Below are positions 1 to 8,140 of a stretch of 64,000 bases of DNA, in pieces. A program made the translations under genes and the position numbers. The notes below the pieces were generated by a model. The model saw only the letters and a program-made list of their open reading frames with translations. It ran no database searches and was not told the origin of the DNA. The first letter of the stretch is position 1, and each line of letters begins with the position of its first letter. Source of the stretch: Gammaproteobacteria bacterium (GTDB lineage Bacteria; Pseudomonadota; Gammaproteobacteria; GRL18); contig JADGDG010000005.1 of assembly GCA_016744995.1 (NCBI GenBank), forward strand, positions 1 through 64,000, in the 5' to 3' direction.

Positions 1-2
1 TT

Positions 3-56
3 TACAAAAAACTTCATAAACAAAAGGCTGATGAAGAGCAATTGGCTCTATGGTAG
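3..56 (+). CDS. 3' end of an unidentified upstream gene (partial)
   Basis: An open frame runs in from the left edge and stops with TAG at 54-56. It encodes a short lysine/glutamate-rich tail ending in LALW. A strong terminator begins 13 bases after the stop, which supports this being the real end of a gene. Too little is present to identify the family, and the other two forward frames also stop nearby, so the frame choice rests on the terminator position and residue composition. Confidence 0.35.
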   Translation, partial: YKKLHKQKADEEQLALW

Positions 57-68
57 CTGTTCATAATA

Positions 69-99
69 CCCCGCAGCTTGCTGCGGGGATTTTTATTTT
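69..99 (+). terminator. Rho-independent terminator
   Basis: A GC-rich hairpin with 9-base arms (CCCCGCAGC and GCTGCGGGG) is followed by a T-rich tract. It ends transcription of the gene entering from the left edge. Coordinates could be off by one base. Confidence 0.8.
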
Positions 100-132
100 C
101 TCATTGAAAGCCCCTTACAATGTTGTCAGGAT

Positions 133-279
133 ATGTTGGATCAAATTAGTGGTCATCATGTCAAAAATATTATTTTTGCACCATTAAATAATAAGATCTT
201 TAGTGTTGGTGCAGGATTAGCAACAATTAAGAATAAGGACATACAATATATCTTATATTCAGGTGTCAGAAAACAATGA
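133..279 (+). other. 48-codon open frame, probable gene remnant
   Basis: The frame starts at ATG 133 and stops with TGA at 277. Composition looks protein-like, with IIFAPLNNKIFSVGAGLAT in the middle, but there is no ribosome binding site at a usable distance. The frame is also open upstream through the terminator, as expected for a truncated gene whose 5' end has been lost. I do not recognise the family. Its place between a terminator and a restriction-modification locus suits recombination debris. Confidence 0.3.
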
Positions 280-378
280 AGAAGACTAGTTGGTACCAGC
301 TGATAGGGTATTGATACATAAATTGATCTAGACTTTCAGGTAGCTCAAGGGTGGACAAATAATTATTGTACATATTTC

Positions 379-407
379 TTTACAAATATATGATAAACGT
401 ACATAAT
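379..407 (+). promoter_or_regulatory. Probable sigma70 promoter of the first methyltransferase gene
   Basis: The -35 box TTTACA (379-384) and -10 box CATAAT (402-407) each match the consensus at five of six positions and are 17 bases apart. Transcription would begin near 414. That excludes an upstream start codon at 366 and supports the ATG at 441. Confidence 0.5.
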
Positions 408-440
408 TGTATTTGTAATCTTTGGAAAAGGAATGTCCTG

Positions 441-1664
441 ATGTGTCAAATATACCCTTTTAATTGTCCTAAGAACTCTCATGCATATTATACACTTGCT
501 CAGTTAGTAGAAACTATTGAAGTTAAAGTGCCAACTGTTAATAGATGGGAAGTTCTTGAAAATGATCCTCCTTCATATGTTTCTTATGCAGCTCGACAAA
601 GACTTCTTCCTTTTTCCAGTGATACGGCTCTTGAAAATGATATAACAAAATTTAGATTTATTGATTTATTTGCAGGTATTGGTGGAATTCGGCTTGGTTT
701 TGAGGCTCATGGTGGTCAATGTGTGTTTACCAGTGAGTGGAATAAATTTTCCCAAAAAACATACCTTGCAAATTTTCCAGAATTTTCAAATTATAACTTT
801 GTTGGTGATATTACTGAAATTGATGGAAAAGATATCCCAGACCATGATGTGTTATTAGCGGGCTTCCCATGTCAGCCATTTAGTATTGCTGGTGTTTCAA
901 AGAAAAATTCATTGGGCCGCTCTCACGGATTTGCCTGTGAAACACAAGGTACTTTATTTTTTGATGTTGCACGAATAATTATAGAGAAAAGACCGAAGGC
1001 TTTTCTTCTTGAAAATGTAAAAAATCTATGTAGCCATGATAAAGGTAAGACCTTTCAAGTGATTAAAAAAACACTTGCTGATGAATTAGGCTATCATATA
1101 TTTCCCATGATTATTGATGCTAAAGGTTTTGTCCCTCAGCATAGAGAGCGTATTTATATTGTTGGATTTTCACAGGGAACACAATTTTCATGGGATGACT
1201 TTAATCATCCCAGAAAGACCAGCAAAACAATGAAAGATATTCTCCATTCTGAAAATGGAAATGAAGCCCCGGAGAAAGATTACACTGTTGGAGAAAAATC
1301 TATTGTCAATGAAAAATATACATTATCAACAAAACTATGGAAGTTTCTAAGAGATTATGCTGCCAGACATAAAAAGAAAGGCAATGGATTTGGTTATGGT
1401 AAAGTTGGAGCTTCTGATACATCAAGAACACTGTCTGCCAGATATTATAAAGATGGATCAGAAATACTAATAGATAGAGGTGAAGGTAAGTTACCCAGAA
1501 GACTTACTCCAAGAGAGTGTGCAAGATTAATGGGATATAACGATTCCTTTTCTATCCCTGTTTCTGATACACAGGCTTATAAACAGTTTGGCAATTCAGT
1601 TGTTGTCCCTGTTGTTACAGAAATTGCAAAAATAATGGTGCCGCATATTCTGGCTAATAAATAA
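441..1664 (+). CDS. DNA (cytosine-5-)-methyltransferase, Dcm family, paralogue 1
   Basis: Transfers a methyl group from S-adenosylmethionine to C5 of cytosine in a specific DNA site. The 407-aa protein has the SAM-binding motif [10 protein letters not shown] (about residues 73-82), the catalytic loop GFPCQPFS with Cys144, [17 protein letters not shown] and the C-terminal motif [10 protein letters not shown]. The target-recognition segment (KGNGFGYG, then [19 protein letters not shown]) is nearly the same as in the second Dcm paralogue at 3110-4468, so both probably recognise the same or a related site, CCWGG by analogy with Dcm. The first 60 residues contain a segment, VPTVNRWE, resembling a helix-turn-helix, as in methyltransferases that repress their own promoter. 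ATG 441 was chosen over an open frame from 366 because AAAAGGAA lies 8 bases upstream and a promoter lies between the two. It converges with the nucleotidase gene, one base apart. Confidence 0.93.
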   Translation: MCQIYPFNCPKNSHAYYTLAQLVETIEVKVPTVNRWEVLENDPPSYVSYAARQRLLPFSSDTALENDITKFRFIDLFAGIGGIRLGFEAHGGQCVFTSEWNKFSQKTYLANFPEFSNYNFVGDITEIDGKDIPDHDVLLAGFPCQPFSIAGVSKKNSLGRSHGFACETQGTLFFDVARIIIEKRPKAFLLENVKNLCSHDKGKTFQVIKKTLADELGYHIFPMIIDAKGFVPQHRERIYIVGFSQGTQFSWDDFNHPRKTSKTMKDILHSENGNEAPEKDYTVGEKSIVNEKYTLSTKLWKFLRDYAARHKKKGNGFGYGKVGASDTSRTLSARYYKDGSEILIDRGEGKLPRRLTPRECARLMGYNDSFSIPVSDTQAYKQFGNSVVVPVVTEIAKIMVPHILANK

Positions 1665-1665
1665 T

Positions 1666-2631
1666 CTATTTACTCGATCGGTCACTATTTAAAGGTGATG
1701 CTGAATGATAAGGAACTTTACCAGATGGGACATATTCAGATGCTTTGTCCAAGTGCACATCCTGATCATCAAAGAAAATATGAGGCTTAAATGCCTTCAG
1801 TATCCTGCTCTTTTCCAGTCCACCAAGAAAAAATGCTTCGTCAACATAGACACCCCAAGCCCTCAATGTTTTAATCACTCGCATTTCTGCGGGGCTACTT
1901 CTGGCTGTAACGATGGCAATCCTTACAGGAGAATATTCTACCCTGATAGGAAGCCGATCTTGTAGCTTTGATAATTTCATCAATAACTTAGCATAAGGAC
2001 CTTCCGCTAAAGGGATGTCAGTAGAGGCATCTTCTGCTGTTTGAAATTCTTTCAGCCCTTTAGTTCTGTAAACAATTTCACTCTTATCATCAAATAAAAC
2101 AGCATCCCCATCAAAAGCAATTCTAACCTGATTTTCAGGAATTTCAGATATATCGGCTGGTGGGTTTTTAACAATTGCTGCTGCGCAGGTTCTACTATCA
2201 ATAACTCTCTGAGCATCTTTAATATTTGTTGTCAAGAACAAGTCAACATCAAAGGCTTCAAGGTAATCTACTCCTGACTCTCCAGCGGTAAAGGCAGAAC
2301 GGGTGATATTGATTTTACGTGAGCGAATGGTATTTAAAACCCGGATACCAGTTTCCGGGCTATTTCTGGACATGACTACAACTTCCACCAATGGTTTGTC
2401 CTTGTGTTCCTGATATTTATTAAGCTCAAGCATTGCTTTGACCAGAGGAAAGCCGGCACCAGGTTCAAGCAAATCATCTTCATGTTTCAACATGTAGGCA
2501 CGGTATTGCTCAATTGCAGTGTCTGGATTATCCTCAAATTTTTTATTAAAAATGTCATCAGCTTCTTTCAGATCAAAAAGTGCTGTAGCAGAAATACCAA
2601 CGACCAAAGCATCAGATAAATTTAACGGCAT
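1666..2631 (-). CDS. 5'-nucleotidase (cytosolic 5'-nucleotidase 1-like family)
   Basis: A 321-aa soluble protein of the bacterial 5'-nucleotidase family related to animal cytosolic 5'-nucleotidase 1, which dephosphorylates nucleoside monophosphates. Visible hallmarks are VVGISATALFDL near the N terminus, VVVMSRNSPETG, the aspartate-rich IAFDGDAVLFDD (a HAD-type acidic motif), VTARSSPAEMR and FFDDQ near the C terminus. A GGGAG ribosome site precedes ATG 2631. It is the third gene of an apparent operon dcm-vsr-nucleotidase, with 16 bases separating it from vsr. An accessory role in handling nucleotides released by methyltransferase-linked repair or restriction is only inference. Family assignment is fairly sure; the physiological substrate is unknown. 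Confidence 0.82.
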   Translation of the reverse strand: MPLNLSDALVVGISATALFDLKEADDIFNKKFEDNPDTAIEQYRAYMLKHEDDLLEPGAGFPLVKAMLELNKYQEHKDKPLVEVVVMSRNSPETGIRVLNTIRSRKINITRSAFTAGESGVDYLEAFDVDLFLTTNIKDAQRVIDSRTCAAAIVKNPPADISEIPENQVRIAFDGDAVLFDDKSEIVYRTKGLKEFQTAEDASTDIPLAEGPYAKLLMKLSKLQDRLPIRVEYSPVRIAIVTARSSPAEMRVIKTLRAWGVYVDEAFFLGGLEKSRILKAFKPHIFFDDQDVHLDKASEYVPSGKVPYHSASPLNSDRSSK

Positions 2632-2647
2632 ATATTACTCCCTCTTA

Positions 2648-3103
2648 CTATTCACCTGTAAGTTCCAGCCAACTACTTTCTTCAAAATTAATAAAGTTAG
2701 CAATAAGCTCAACAATCTCATTAATTTGAATCTTTTTCTTACCTTTTAAAGCACATTCCCAGATTGTCAAAACTCGCCAGCCCTGATATTGTAAGGAAAA
2801 AATATTCTTCCTGTCATTCTCTGCATTCTTATTGAGTTTATTTTTCCAGAACTCAGTTCTGGTTGATGGCCATTTAAATAAATGACATTCATGTTTATGC
2901 CAAAAGCAACCATTAATCTGAATTACTACTTTATATTTAGGAAGTACAATATCTGGTTTACCCGGTAGTTCTTTTACATACAATCTGTACCTGTATCCCA
3001 TTGAATGAAGTAATTTTCTGATTTGTATTTCAGGTTTAGTATCTTTACCTTTAATAGCAGACATATTTCTGCTTCTGGTTGCTTTGTCATGTACATCTGG
3101 CAT
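2648..3103 (-). CDS. vsr: Very short patch repair endonuclease Vsr
   Basis: Vsr nicks DNA 5' of the T in T:G mismatches that arise when 5-methylcytosine deaminates in Dcm sites, starting very short patch repair. The 151-aa protein begins with VHDKATRSRNMSAI, has the catalytic region ELPGKPDIVLPKYKVVIQ, the metal/zinc-linked stretch GCFWHKHEC, and TRTEFWKNKLNKN followed by GWRVLTIWECAL. These are all family landmarks. ATG 3103 is preferred to a GTG one codon upstream because the family starts M-x-DVHDKATRS. It lies six bases after the dcm stop and is presumably translationally coupled. Vsr next to a Dcm homologue supports CCWGG as the methylated site. Confidence 0.95.
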   Translation of the reverse strand: MPDVHDKATRSRNMSAIKGKDTKPEIQIRKLLHSMGYRYRLYVKELPGKPDIVLPKYKVVIQINGCFWHKHECHLFKWPSTRTEFWKNKLNKNAENDRKNIFSLQYQGWRVLTIWECALKGKKKIQINEIVELIANFINFEESSWLELTGE

Positions 3104-3109
3104 CACTTA

Positions 3110-4468
3110 TCAGGCAACATCATCAGTACTTTCAATAATGTTTTTAGCCTCTGTAATTCTTGATTTCATCAACTTTGCAACAGCGGTGAAGACTGGCACC
3201 ACAACAGAGTTACCAAACTGCTTATAAGCCTGAGTATCTGATACTGGGATTCTGAAGTTTTTCTTACCAACTTTATCAAACCCCATTAACCTGGAACATT
3301 CACGAGGGGTCAGCCTTCGAGGACGATACTTCATATCTTTTTCATTATCGATACTTTTTGAATCATCCCAGCCTCTGTTTATCAGAATTTCAGATCCGTC
3401 CTTATAGTATCGGGCTGAAAGAGTTCTGGCGATGCTATTACCATTAACCAGACCAAACCCAAAACCATTACCTTTAGCCTTATGTTTTAATGCATAGTTA
3501 AATAAATATGCCCATAATTTAGGCGTAAGAATATATTTACGGTCAATCATATCAGCAGGTTCAAGAATATCTTCAAGTAAAGGTACTTTTTTAGGAAATT
3601 TTGTTTTTATGTCTTTTAAGGTAAAGCCATGATGAACACCTAGATCTTTTCTGAAACCAACCAGAATGATCCTCTCTCTGTGTTGAGGCAAAAAGTTTTG
3701 TGCATCAATAACTTTTGGATCTCCTGAACCAGTGATTTCAACATCAGCAACAAAATAACCCAGTTCATCCAAAGTATCAGTAATAACTTTAAATGTTCTT
3801 CCTTTATCATGACTTTTAAGATTTTTTACATTTTCCAGTAAAAATGCAGCTGGTTGCTTTGCTCTGATAATCCTTGCAACATCAAAAAATAAAGTCCCCT
3901 GAGTTGTACATTCAAAGCCATGCTGCCTCCCAAGAGAATTCTTTTTTGAAACTCCGGCAATAGAAAAAGGCTGACAAGGAAACCCTGCTAAAAGAACATC
4001 GTGATCAGGAATATTCTTGTTAATGTGATCATAAGCATGCTGATCAGAAATACTTTTATCATCTGTCAGGGTAATATCTCTGATATCTTCATTGAAACTA
4101 TGCTTGTCAGGATCGCAGTAATGATTCGCTTTATAGGTCTTAACTGCATATTTATTCCATTCACTGGTAAACAGGCACTTTCCCCCGGAATTTTCAAACC
4201 CCTTTCTTATTCCACCAATTCCTGCAAACAGATCAATAAACGTAAAATCTTCTTTCTTGTTTTTTTTCGGTGGTGAAGGCAATAAATTCTTTTTAAGAGC
4301 TTCAAATTCTGTATGAGACAAAGTAGTAGTTTTGCTCTTTCCGTTAACCCATTTATTTATAGCTTCTCTTGTCCAATAGTGACAATCATACTGGTTCAGA
4401 TATTCTGCCAAAAATTTCTGATCATAAATTTCCAATAATTTTTTTATTAGTTCCAATTCCTGGCTCAT
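3110..4468 (-). CDS. dcm: DNA-cytosine methyltransferase Dcm, paralogue 2
   Basis: A 452-aa C5-cytosine methyltransferase that aligns along its whole length with E. coli Dcm, which methylates the inner C of CCWGG. Landmarks are [15 protein letters not shown] (about 77-91), [20 protein letters not shown] sequence near 125-133, the catalytic GFPCQPFS with Cys165, [29 protein letters not shown], a recognition domain with GNGFGFG and [15 protein letters not shown], and [16 protein letters not shown] upstream of ATG 4468 supplies the ribosome site. A long inverted repeat lies just before it. It heads the operon with vsr and a 5'-nucleotidase and is divergent from the MvaI-type endonuclease gene. 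It is the better match to classical Dcm of the two paralogues here. Confidence 0.96.
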   Translation of the reverse strand: MSQELELIKKLLEIYDQKFLAEYLNQYDCHYWTREAINKWVNGKSKTTTLSHTEFEALKKNLLPSPPKKNKKEDFTFIDLFAGIGGIRKGFENSGGKCLFTSEWNKYAVKTYKANHYCDPDKHSFNEDIRDITLTDDKSISDQHAYDHINKNIPDHDVLLAGFPCQPFSIAGVSKKNSLGRQHGFECTTQGTLFFDVARIIRAKQPAAFLLENVKNLKSHDKGRTFKVITDTLDELGYFVADVEITGSGDPKVIDAQNFLPQHRERIILVGFRKDLGVHHGFTLKDIKTKFPKKVPLLEDILEPADMIDRKYILTPKLWAYLFNYALKHKAKGNGFGFGLVNGNSIARTLSARYYKDGSEILINRGWDDSKSIDNEKDMKYRPRRLTPRECSRLMGFDKVGKKNFRIPVSDTQAYKQFGNSVVVPVFTAVAKLMKSRITEAKNIIESTDDVA

Positions 4469-4480
4469 TACTTATCCTCT

Positions 4481-4517
4481 GGGTCATTTGTGTGATTGAT
4501 TTTCACATAAATGACCC
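4481..4517. promoter_or_regulatory. Inverted repeat upstream of dcm (operator or mRNA hairpin)
   Basis: Arms GGGTCATTTGTGTGA (4481-4495) and TCACATAAATGACCC (4503-4517) match at 14 of 15 positions around a 7-base spacer. The repeat ends directly beside the dcm ribosome site. It could be an operator for a methyltransferase or other regulator, or a hairpin limiting dcm translation. An AT-rich near-palindrome (4545-4568) also lies in this divergent intergenic region. Confidence 0.6.
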
Positions 4518-4634
4518 GGACAAACAAGATGTTTAACGTACAATATTCATATTAATATATTAATGAATGCTTTTTTAATGTAATCTGTAAGTTAAGTATA
4601 TGTTATAAAAAGAAAAATAAAATCAGGATAATTT

Positions 4635-6002
4635 ATGCATGATCTTTTTGGTGACCGTAAAGAGATAGAAATGGACCTGGCTAAATTAAAACTCATGATG
4701 TCCAATCAGGGTGCAGAAAAACTTTATTATAAAATCCTTGCACCAAATGATAATAGTAAGAATCAACCCTATTTTGGTGCTGACTTTTCTGTTCTGAATA
4801 TAATACCTACAGGGAATCTTGAAGCTTCGCAATCCACATCAAAGAAAAAAAGTAAGAGCTGTGTAAAGTTTACCGCGTCATTAAATTTTTCCTGGTTGGA
4901 TTATGATGGAAACAAATTTAAAGCACCTGAAGCACAATTAATCCTTTATCCGCAATATCCAGAAGTTCGTTTTTCTGGGTTTTTAAAAAAATGTAAGCAG
5001 GGGCCTGGTATCTTAATGAATCCTTTAAAAAGAGGACGAGACATGGGGCGTGTCCTTTTTATGGGTATTGTTAATGATGGCTCTGTAATTGGCTACCTCG
5101 GTTCTCCCGAGTCATTGGCTGCACAGCAGGCTATTAAACTCAAACCTGATGCAGAATATGGTTTATTTAAAGAAATCAGACTAACGCCAATTGTAAATAA
5201 TAAAGAACTGTTAATACAGGAATTAGTAAGAATTCATAAACTTGGGTGGATAAAGGGAAAACGTCTTCAAAAAGGTGGGACTACAGTTGATTGTAACAGT
5301 TCAAATTGTGGCGGTTATACAATGGAAGCGGAACTTGGGGTAACTCCAAATGGTTATTCTGAACCAGATTTTTTAGGCTGGGAAATTAAACAATTTAGTG
5401 TACCATCATTTGAAAGAATAAACTCAAAAGTTATTACTCTTATGACACCTGAACCAACCGGTGGTTTTTATAAAGAGCAAGGCGTGATTGATTTTTTACA
5501 TAAATATGGATATCCAGACAAAAGTGGAAAGCCAGATCGGATTAATTTTAGTAGTCCACATAGAATCGGTGAAAAAAATAAAACAACTAACCTGACTCTT
5601 AAGCTAATGGGTTATGATCAGTTAACAAATAAGATAACTGATGCCAATGGTGGCATAGCTCTTGTTAGTGATAAAGATGAAATTGCTGCACTCTGGAATT
5701 TTAGCCATTTTATTGATCACTGGAAAAGAAAACATGCTCATGCCGCCTATATTCCTTCCTTATCAAAAAATGAAAGTTATAGAGAATACCGTTACAGTAA
5801 TATTATAAAATTAGGGGAAGGAACTGATTTTCTGAAATTCTTATCTGCTATGGTTAACAAAGATATCTATTATGACCCAGGAATAAAAATGGAAAATGCT
5901 TCCAGTGCCAAGCCTAAACCAAAAAGAAGAAGTCAGTTTCGAGTGAAATCCATGGCTCTGGAATCTCTATATCATTCAATGAACGATATTAAAATTTGTT
6001 GA
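4635..6002 (+). CDS. Type II restriction endonuclease, MvaI/BcnI family with extra N-terminal domain
   Basis: Predicted to cut the site protected by the neighbouring methyltransferases; MvaI itself cuts CCWGG. The 455-aa protein carries the family core in its C-terminal half. GGYTMEAELGV (about 226-236) is followed by PDFLGWEIK, giving the catalytic D-x4-E-x-K pattern at Asp245, Glu250 and Lys252. LMTPEPTGGFY and NLTLKLMGYDQL follow. Residues 1-190 (GADFSVLNIIPTGNLE, FSWLDYDGNKF, RGRDMGRVLFMGI) form an additional domain absent from the roughly 250-aa MvaI and BcnI proteins; I cannot name it. A basic tail PKPKRRSQFR ends the protein. AGGA lies 8 bases before ATG 4635. Divergent from dcm. No frame damage is seen, so the enzyme may be active. 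Confidence 0.88.
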   Translation: MHDLFGDRKEIEMDLAKLKLMMSNQGAEKLYYKILAPNDNSKNQPYFGADFSVLNIIPTGNLEASQSTSKKKSKSCVKFTASLNFSWLDYDGNKFKAPEAQLILYPQYPEVRFSGFLKKCKQGPGILMNPLKRGRDMGRVLFMGIVNDGSVIGYLGSPESLAAQQAIKLKPDAEYGLFKEIRLTPIVNNKELLIQELVRIHKLGWIKGKRLQKGGTTVDCNSSNCGGYTMEAELGVTPNGYSEPDFLGWEIKQFSVPSFERINSKVITLMTPEPTGGFYKEQGVIDFLHKYGYPDKSGKPDRINFSSPHRIGEKNKTTNLTLKLMGYDQLTNKITDANGGIALVSDKDEIAALWNFSHFIDHWKRKHAHAAYIPSLSKNESYREYRYSNIIKLGEGTDFLKFLSAMVNKDIYYDPGIKMENASSAKPKPKRRSQFRVKSMALESLYHSMNDIKIC

Positions 6003-6015
6003 ATATTCAATCTTA

Positions 6016-6174
6016 ATGAATTTTTTATTTATTCTTGGCGGCTATAAATGGGTTGTTATAAAGCTAGAAACAAAAAATTTATATTTGGATGCCCTTGAAT
6101 TTGCTTCTGTTGGGAAAAATATTGTGTCGTTTATGAAGTTTATTTTAGATACTATTAATAATGATAGAAAATAA
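6016..6174 (+). pseudogene. 3' fragment of a Fic-domain protein gene
   Basis: A 52-codon frame ends GGYKWVVIKLETKNLYLDAL followed by EFASVGKNIVSFMKFI. This corresponds to the conserved C-terminal strand and helix of Fic/Doc proteins (pattern GYPW-V-R--Y--ALE-ASV---I-PF--F). The catalytic HPFx(D/E)GN motif and everything upstream are missing, so it is a truncated remnant. It begins 13 bases after the endonuclease stop, consistent with insertion of the restriction locus into, or deletion of, a former fic gene. Assignment rests on my recollection of the family's tail. Confidence 0.6.
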
Positions 6175-6208
6175 ATAACCATAAAAAACTAGCAATATAA
6201 ATATTCTA

Positions 6209-6217
6209 TGGTAGAAT
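6209..6217 (+). promoter_or_regulatory. Possible extended -10 promoter for the 56-aa gene
   Basis: TGGTAGAAT fits the extended -10 pattern TGnTAnAAT. No convincing -35 box is seen. It lies 84 bases before the start codon of the small gene at 6301. Confidence 0.3.
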
Positions 6218-6300
6218 ACCCGCACAAAACTTGAGTGAAATGGTTGGTTATTGTAGCTTAAATCTATTTCATATCTTGAATCTATAATTAGGAGATTAAA

Positions 6301-6471
6301 ATGAACGTTGATCAACATTTAAAAGTCGCACAATGGCACATCGAACAAGCAAGATTACACGCAACTGAAAGTGGTTATAGCTGCGGCTGTCCTGCAAATG
6401 AGCATGATCAGAAAGCAATTGAAGCTGTTGAGTCTGGTAAAATCGAAGAAGAAAAGACTTGCGCTGTATAA
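6301..6471 (+). CDS. Small Cys-motif protein of unknown function (56 aa)
   Basis: An intact monocistronic gene: AGGAGA at a good distance before ATG 6301, TAA at 6469, and a terminator 50 bases later. The protein is soluble and acidic at its end, with a C-x-C-P element in SGYSCGCPANEHDQKA and one more Cys near the C terminus (KTCAV). There is no signal peptide or membrane segment. The N-terminal half (DQHLKVAQWHIEQARLHATE) looks helical. The Cys pair might bind metal, but no function can be assigned. I do not recognise the family. Confidence 0.75.
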   Translation: MNVDQHLKVAQWHIEQARLHATESGYSCGCPANEHDQKAIEAVESGKIEEEKTCAV

Positions 6472-6520
6472 GTCTTACTGTTTTGAGTTAATCTGACTCT
6501 TGTTTGTGTCAAATTATAAG

Positions 6521-6556
6521 AAACCGTTATCTCTATCAGGGATAGCGGTTTTTTTG
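6521..6556 (+). terminator. Rho-independent terminator
   Basis: Stem AACCGTTATC / GATAGCGGTT (one G-T pair) with a short loop, followed by a run of seven Ts. It terminates the 56-aa gene. Confidence 0.8.
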
Positions 6557-6621
6557 TTTCAGGGACAGAAAATGGTATTGTATTGATATTATTTACTACC
6601 ACTTTATAGGATCACTTCTCT

Positions 6622-8124
6622 ATGCCAAATACCAGCTACAGCCAGTTAGAACATCTTTTTAACCGTATTTACCAATTACAACATCTGGCTTCGATTGCAC
6701 ACTGGGATATGGCTGCCATGATGCCTTCGGGCGGGAGTCATGCCCGTGGTGAAGCACTAGCTGAAGTCAGTGTGATCATCAATGAATTGATCAGTGATAA
6801 TAGTACTGGTGATTTGATTCAACAGGCCGATCTGAGCAAGCTGGAGCTGTCTGCCTGGCAGCAGGCTAATTTACGGGAAATGCATCAGCTGTGGCTTAAT
6901 GCGACCAGTATCAGCAGTGAACTGGTTAAGGCAAAAGCGCTGGCTGGCTCTCAGTGTGAACACGCCTGGCGTACTTTGCGTGCTGAGAATAACTGGCAGG
7001 ATTTTCAACCCCTTTTAGAAACAGTCATCAATCTGACCATTGAAGAGTCTCAGCAACGCGCTGAGGCCAGTTCACTTTCACCTTATGATGCCTTATTAAA
7101 TTTGTATGAACCTGGACAAACTAGTGCGGCTGTTGATGTCATTTTTGCTGAGTTAGTTGAGTTTTTGCCAGCGTTTATTCAGCGGGTGGTGGAACGGCAA
7201 AAAGGTGATAATATCACTCGACCCACGGGTCCTTTTCCTATTGAAGCACAGCGTGACTTAGGGCTGTTATTAATGGAAAAAACAGGCTTTAACTTTGAGC
7301 ATGGCCGTCTTGATGTCAGCCATCATCCATTTTGCGGTGGTGTATCTGAGGATGTCAGGATTACAACCCGTTACTCTGAAGATGATTTTAGTGAGAGTTT
7401 GATGGGGGTTTTGCATGAAACAGGTCATGCTAAATATGAACAGGGTTTGCCCAAAGAGTGGTTAAGTCAGCCGGTAGGCTCTGCCAGAGGCATGGGAATT
7501 CATGAAAGTCAGAGTTTGTTTCAGGAAATGCAGATTGCTCGTGGTCAGCCTTTTCTGCAATTTGCCGCACCGATTATTCAGCAATCTTTGTCTAATGAAC
7601 AAACGGATAAACAATGCTGGTCAGCAGAAAATCTGTACCAACTGAACAATCGTGTTAAGCCGGACTATATCAGAGTCAATGCAGATGAAGTGACTTATCC
7701 CATGCATGTGATTTTACGTTATGAAATTGAAAAATTATTAATTAATAAAGAGCTGGAAGTAAAAGATCTGCCTGAACTCTGGGATATAAAAATGCAGCAG
7801 TATCTGGGGCTTTCAACGGCAGGGAATTATAAAGATGGCTGTATGCAAGATATCCACTGGACGGATGGCAGTCTGGGCTATTTTCCGACTTATACTTTAG
7901 GGGCAATGAATGCGGCTCAGCTTTATAATGCGGCTGATAAGGCTATTCCTGAGCTGAGCCAACAAATTGCAAAGGGTGAATTTGGTGCTTTAAATCAATG
8001 GCAAAAAGATAAGATCTGGTCACAGGGCAGTTATTTTGAAATTGATGAACTAATGTCTTATGCCACGGGTGAAAAACTGAATACTCGTTATTTTATTAAT
8101 CATTTGAAAAAGCGTTTTGGTTAA
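6622..8124 (+). CDS. Carboxypeptidase Taq (M32) metallopeptidase
   Basis: Zinc carboxypeptidase that removes C-terminal residues from peptides in the cytoplasm. The 500-aa length is standard for family M32. The zinc site HETGH is at about 265-269, in LMGVLHETGHAKYEQG. Other family signatures are the GMGIHESQSLFQE stretch, which supplies the third metal-binding Glu region, FCGGVSEDVRITTRY just before the zinc motif, and NRVKPDYIRVNADEVTYPMH. There is no signal peptide. It converges on recQ with 16 bases between stops and has no obvious operon partner. Confidence 0.95.
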   Translation: MPNTSYSQLEHLFNRIYQLQHLASIAHWDMAAMMPSGGSHARGEALAEVSVIINELISDNSTGDLIQQADLSKLELSAWQQANLREMHQLWLNATSISSELVKAKALAGSQCEHAWRTLRAENNWQDFQPLLETVINLTIEESQQRAEASSLSPYDALLNLYEPGQTSAAVDVIFAELVEFLPAFIQRVVERQKGDNITRPTGPFPIEAQRDLGLLLMEKTGFNFEHGRLDVSHHPFCGGVSEDVRITTRYSEDDFSESLMGVLHETGHAKYEQGLPKEWLSQPVGSARGMGIHESQSLFQEMQIARGQPFLQFAAPIIQQSLSNEQTDKQCWSAENLYQLNNRVKPDYIRVNADEVTYPMHVILRYEIEKLLINKELEVKDLPELWDIKMQQYLGLSTAGNYKDGCMQDIHWTDGSLGYFPTYTLGAMNAAQLYNAADKAIPELSQQIAKGEFGALNQWQKDKIWSQGSYFEIDELMSYATGEKLNTRYFINHLKKRFG

Positions 8125-8140
8125 TGCTTTGAATGGCAAT

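Noticed and set aside
366..440. N-terminal extension of the first methyltransferase starting at 366
   Set aside because: No ribosome site, a promoter lies inside it, and the ATG at 441 has a good ribosome site; the extra residues are unlike the family.
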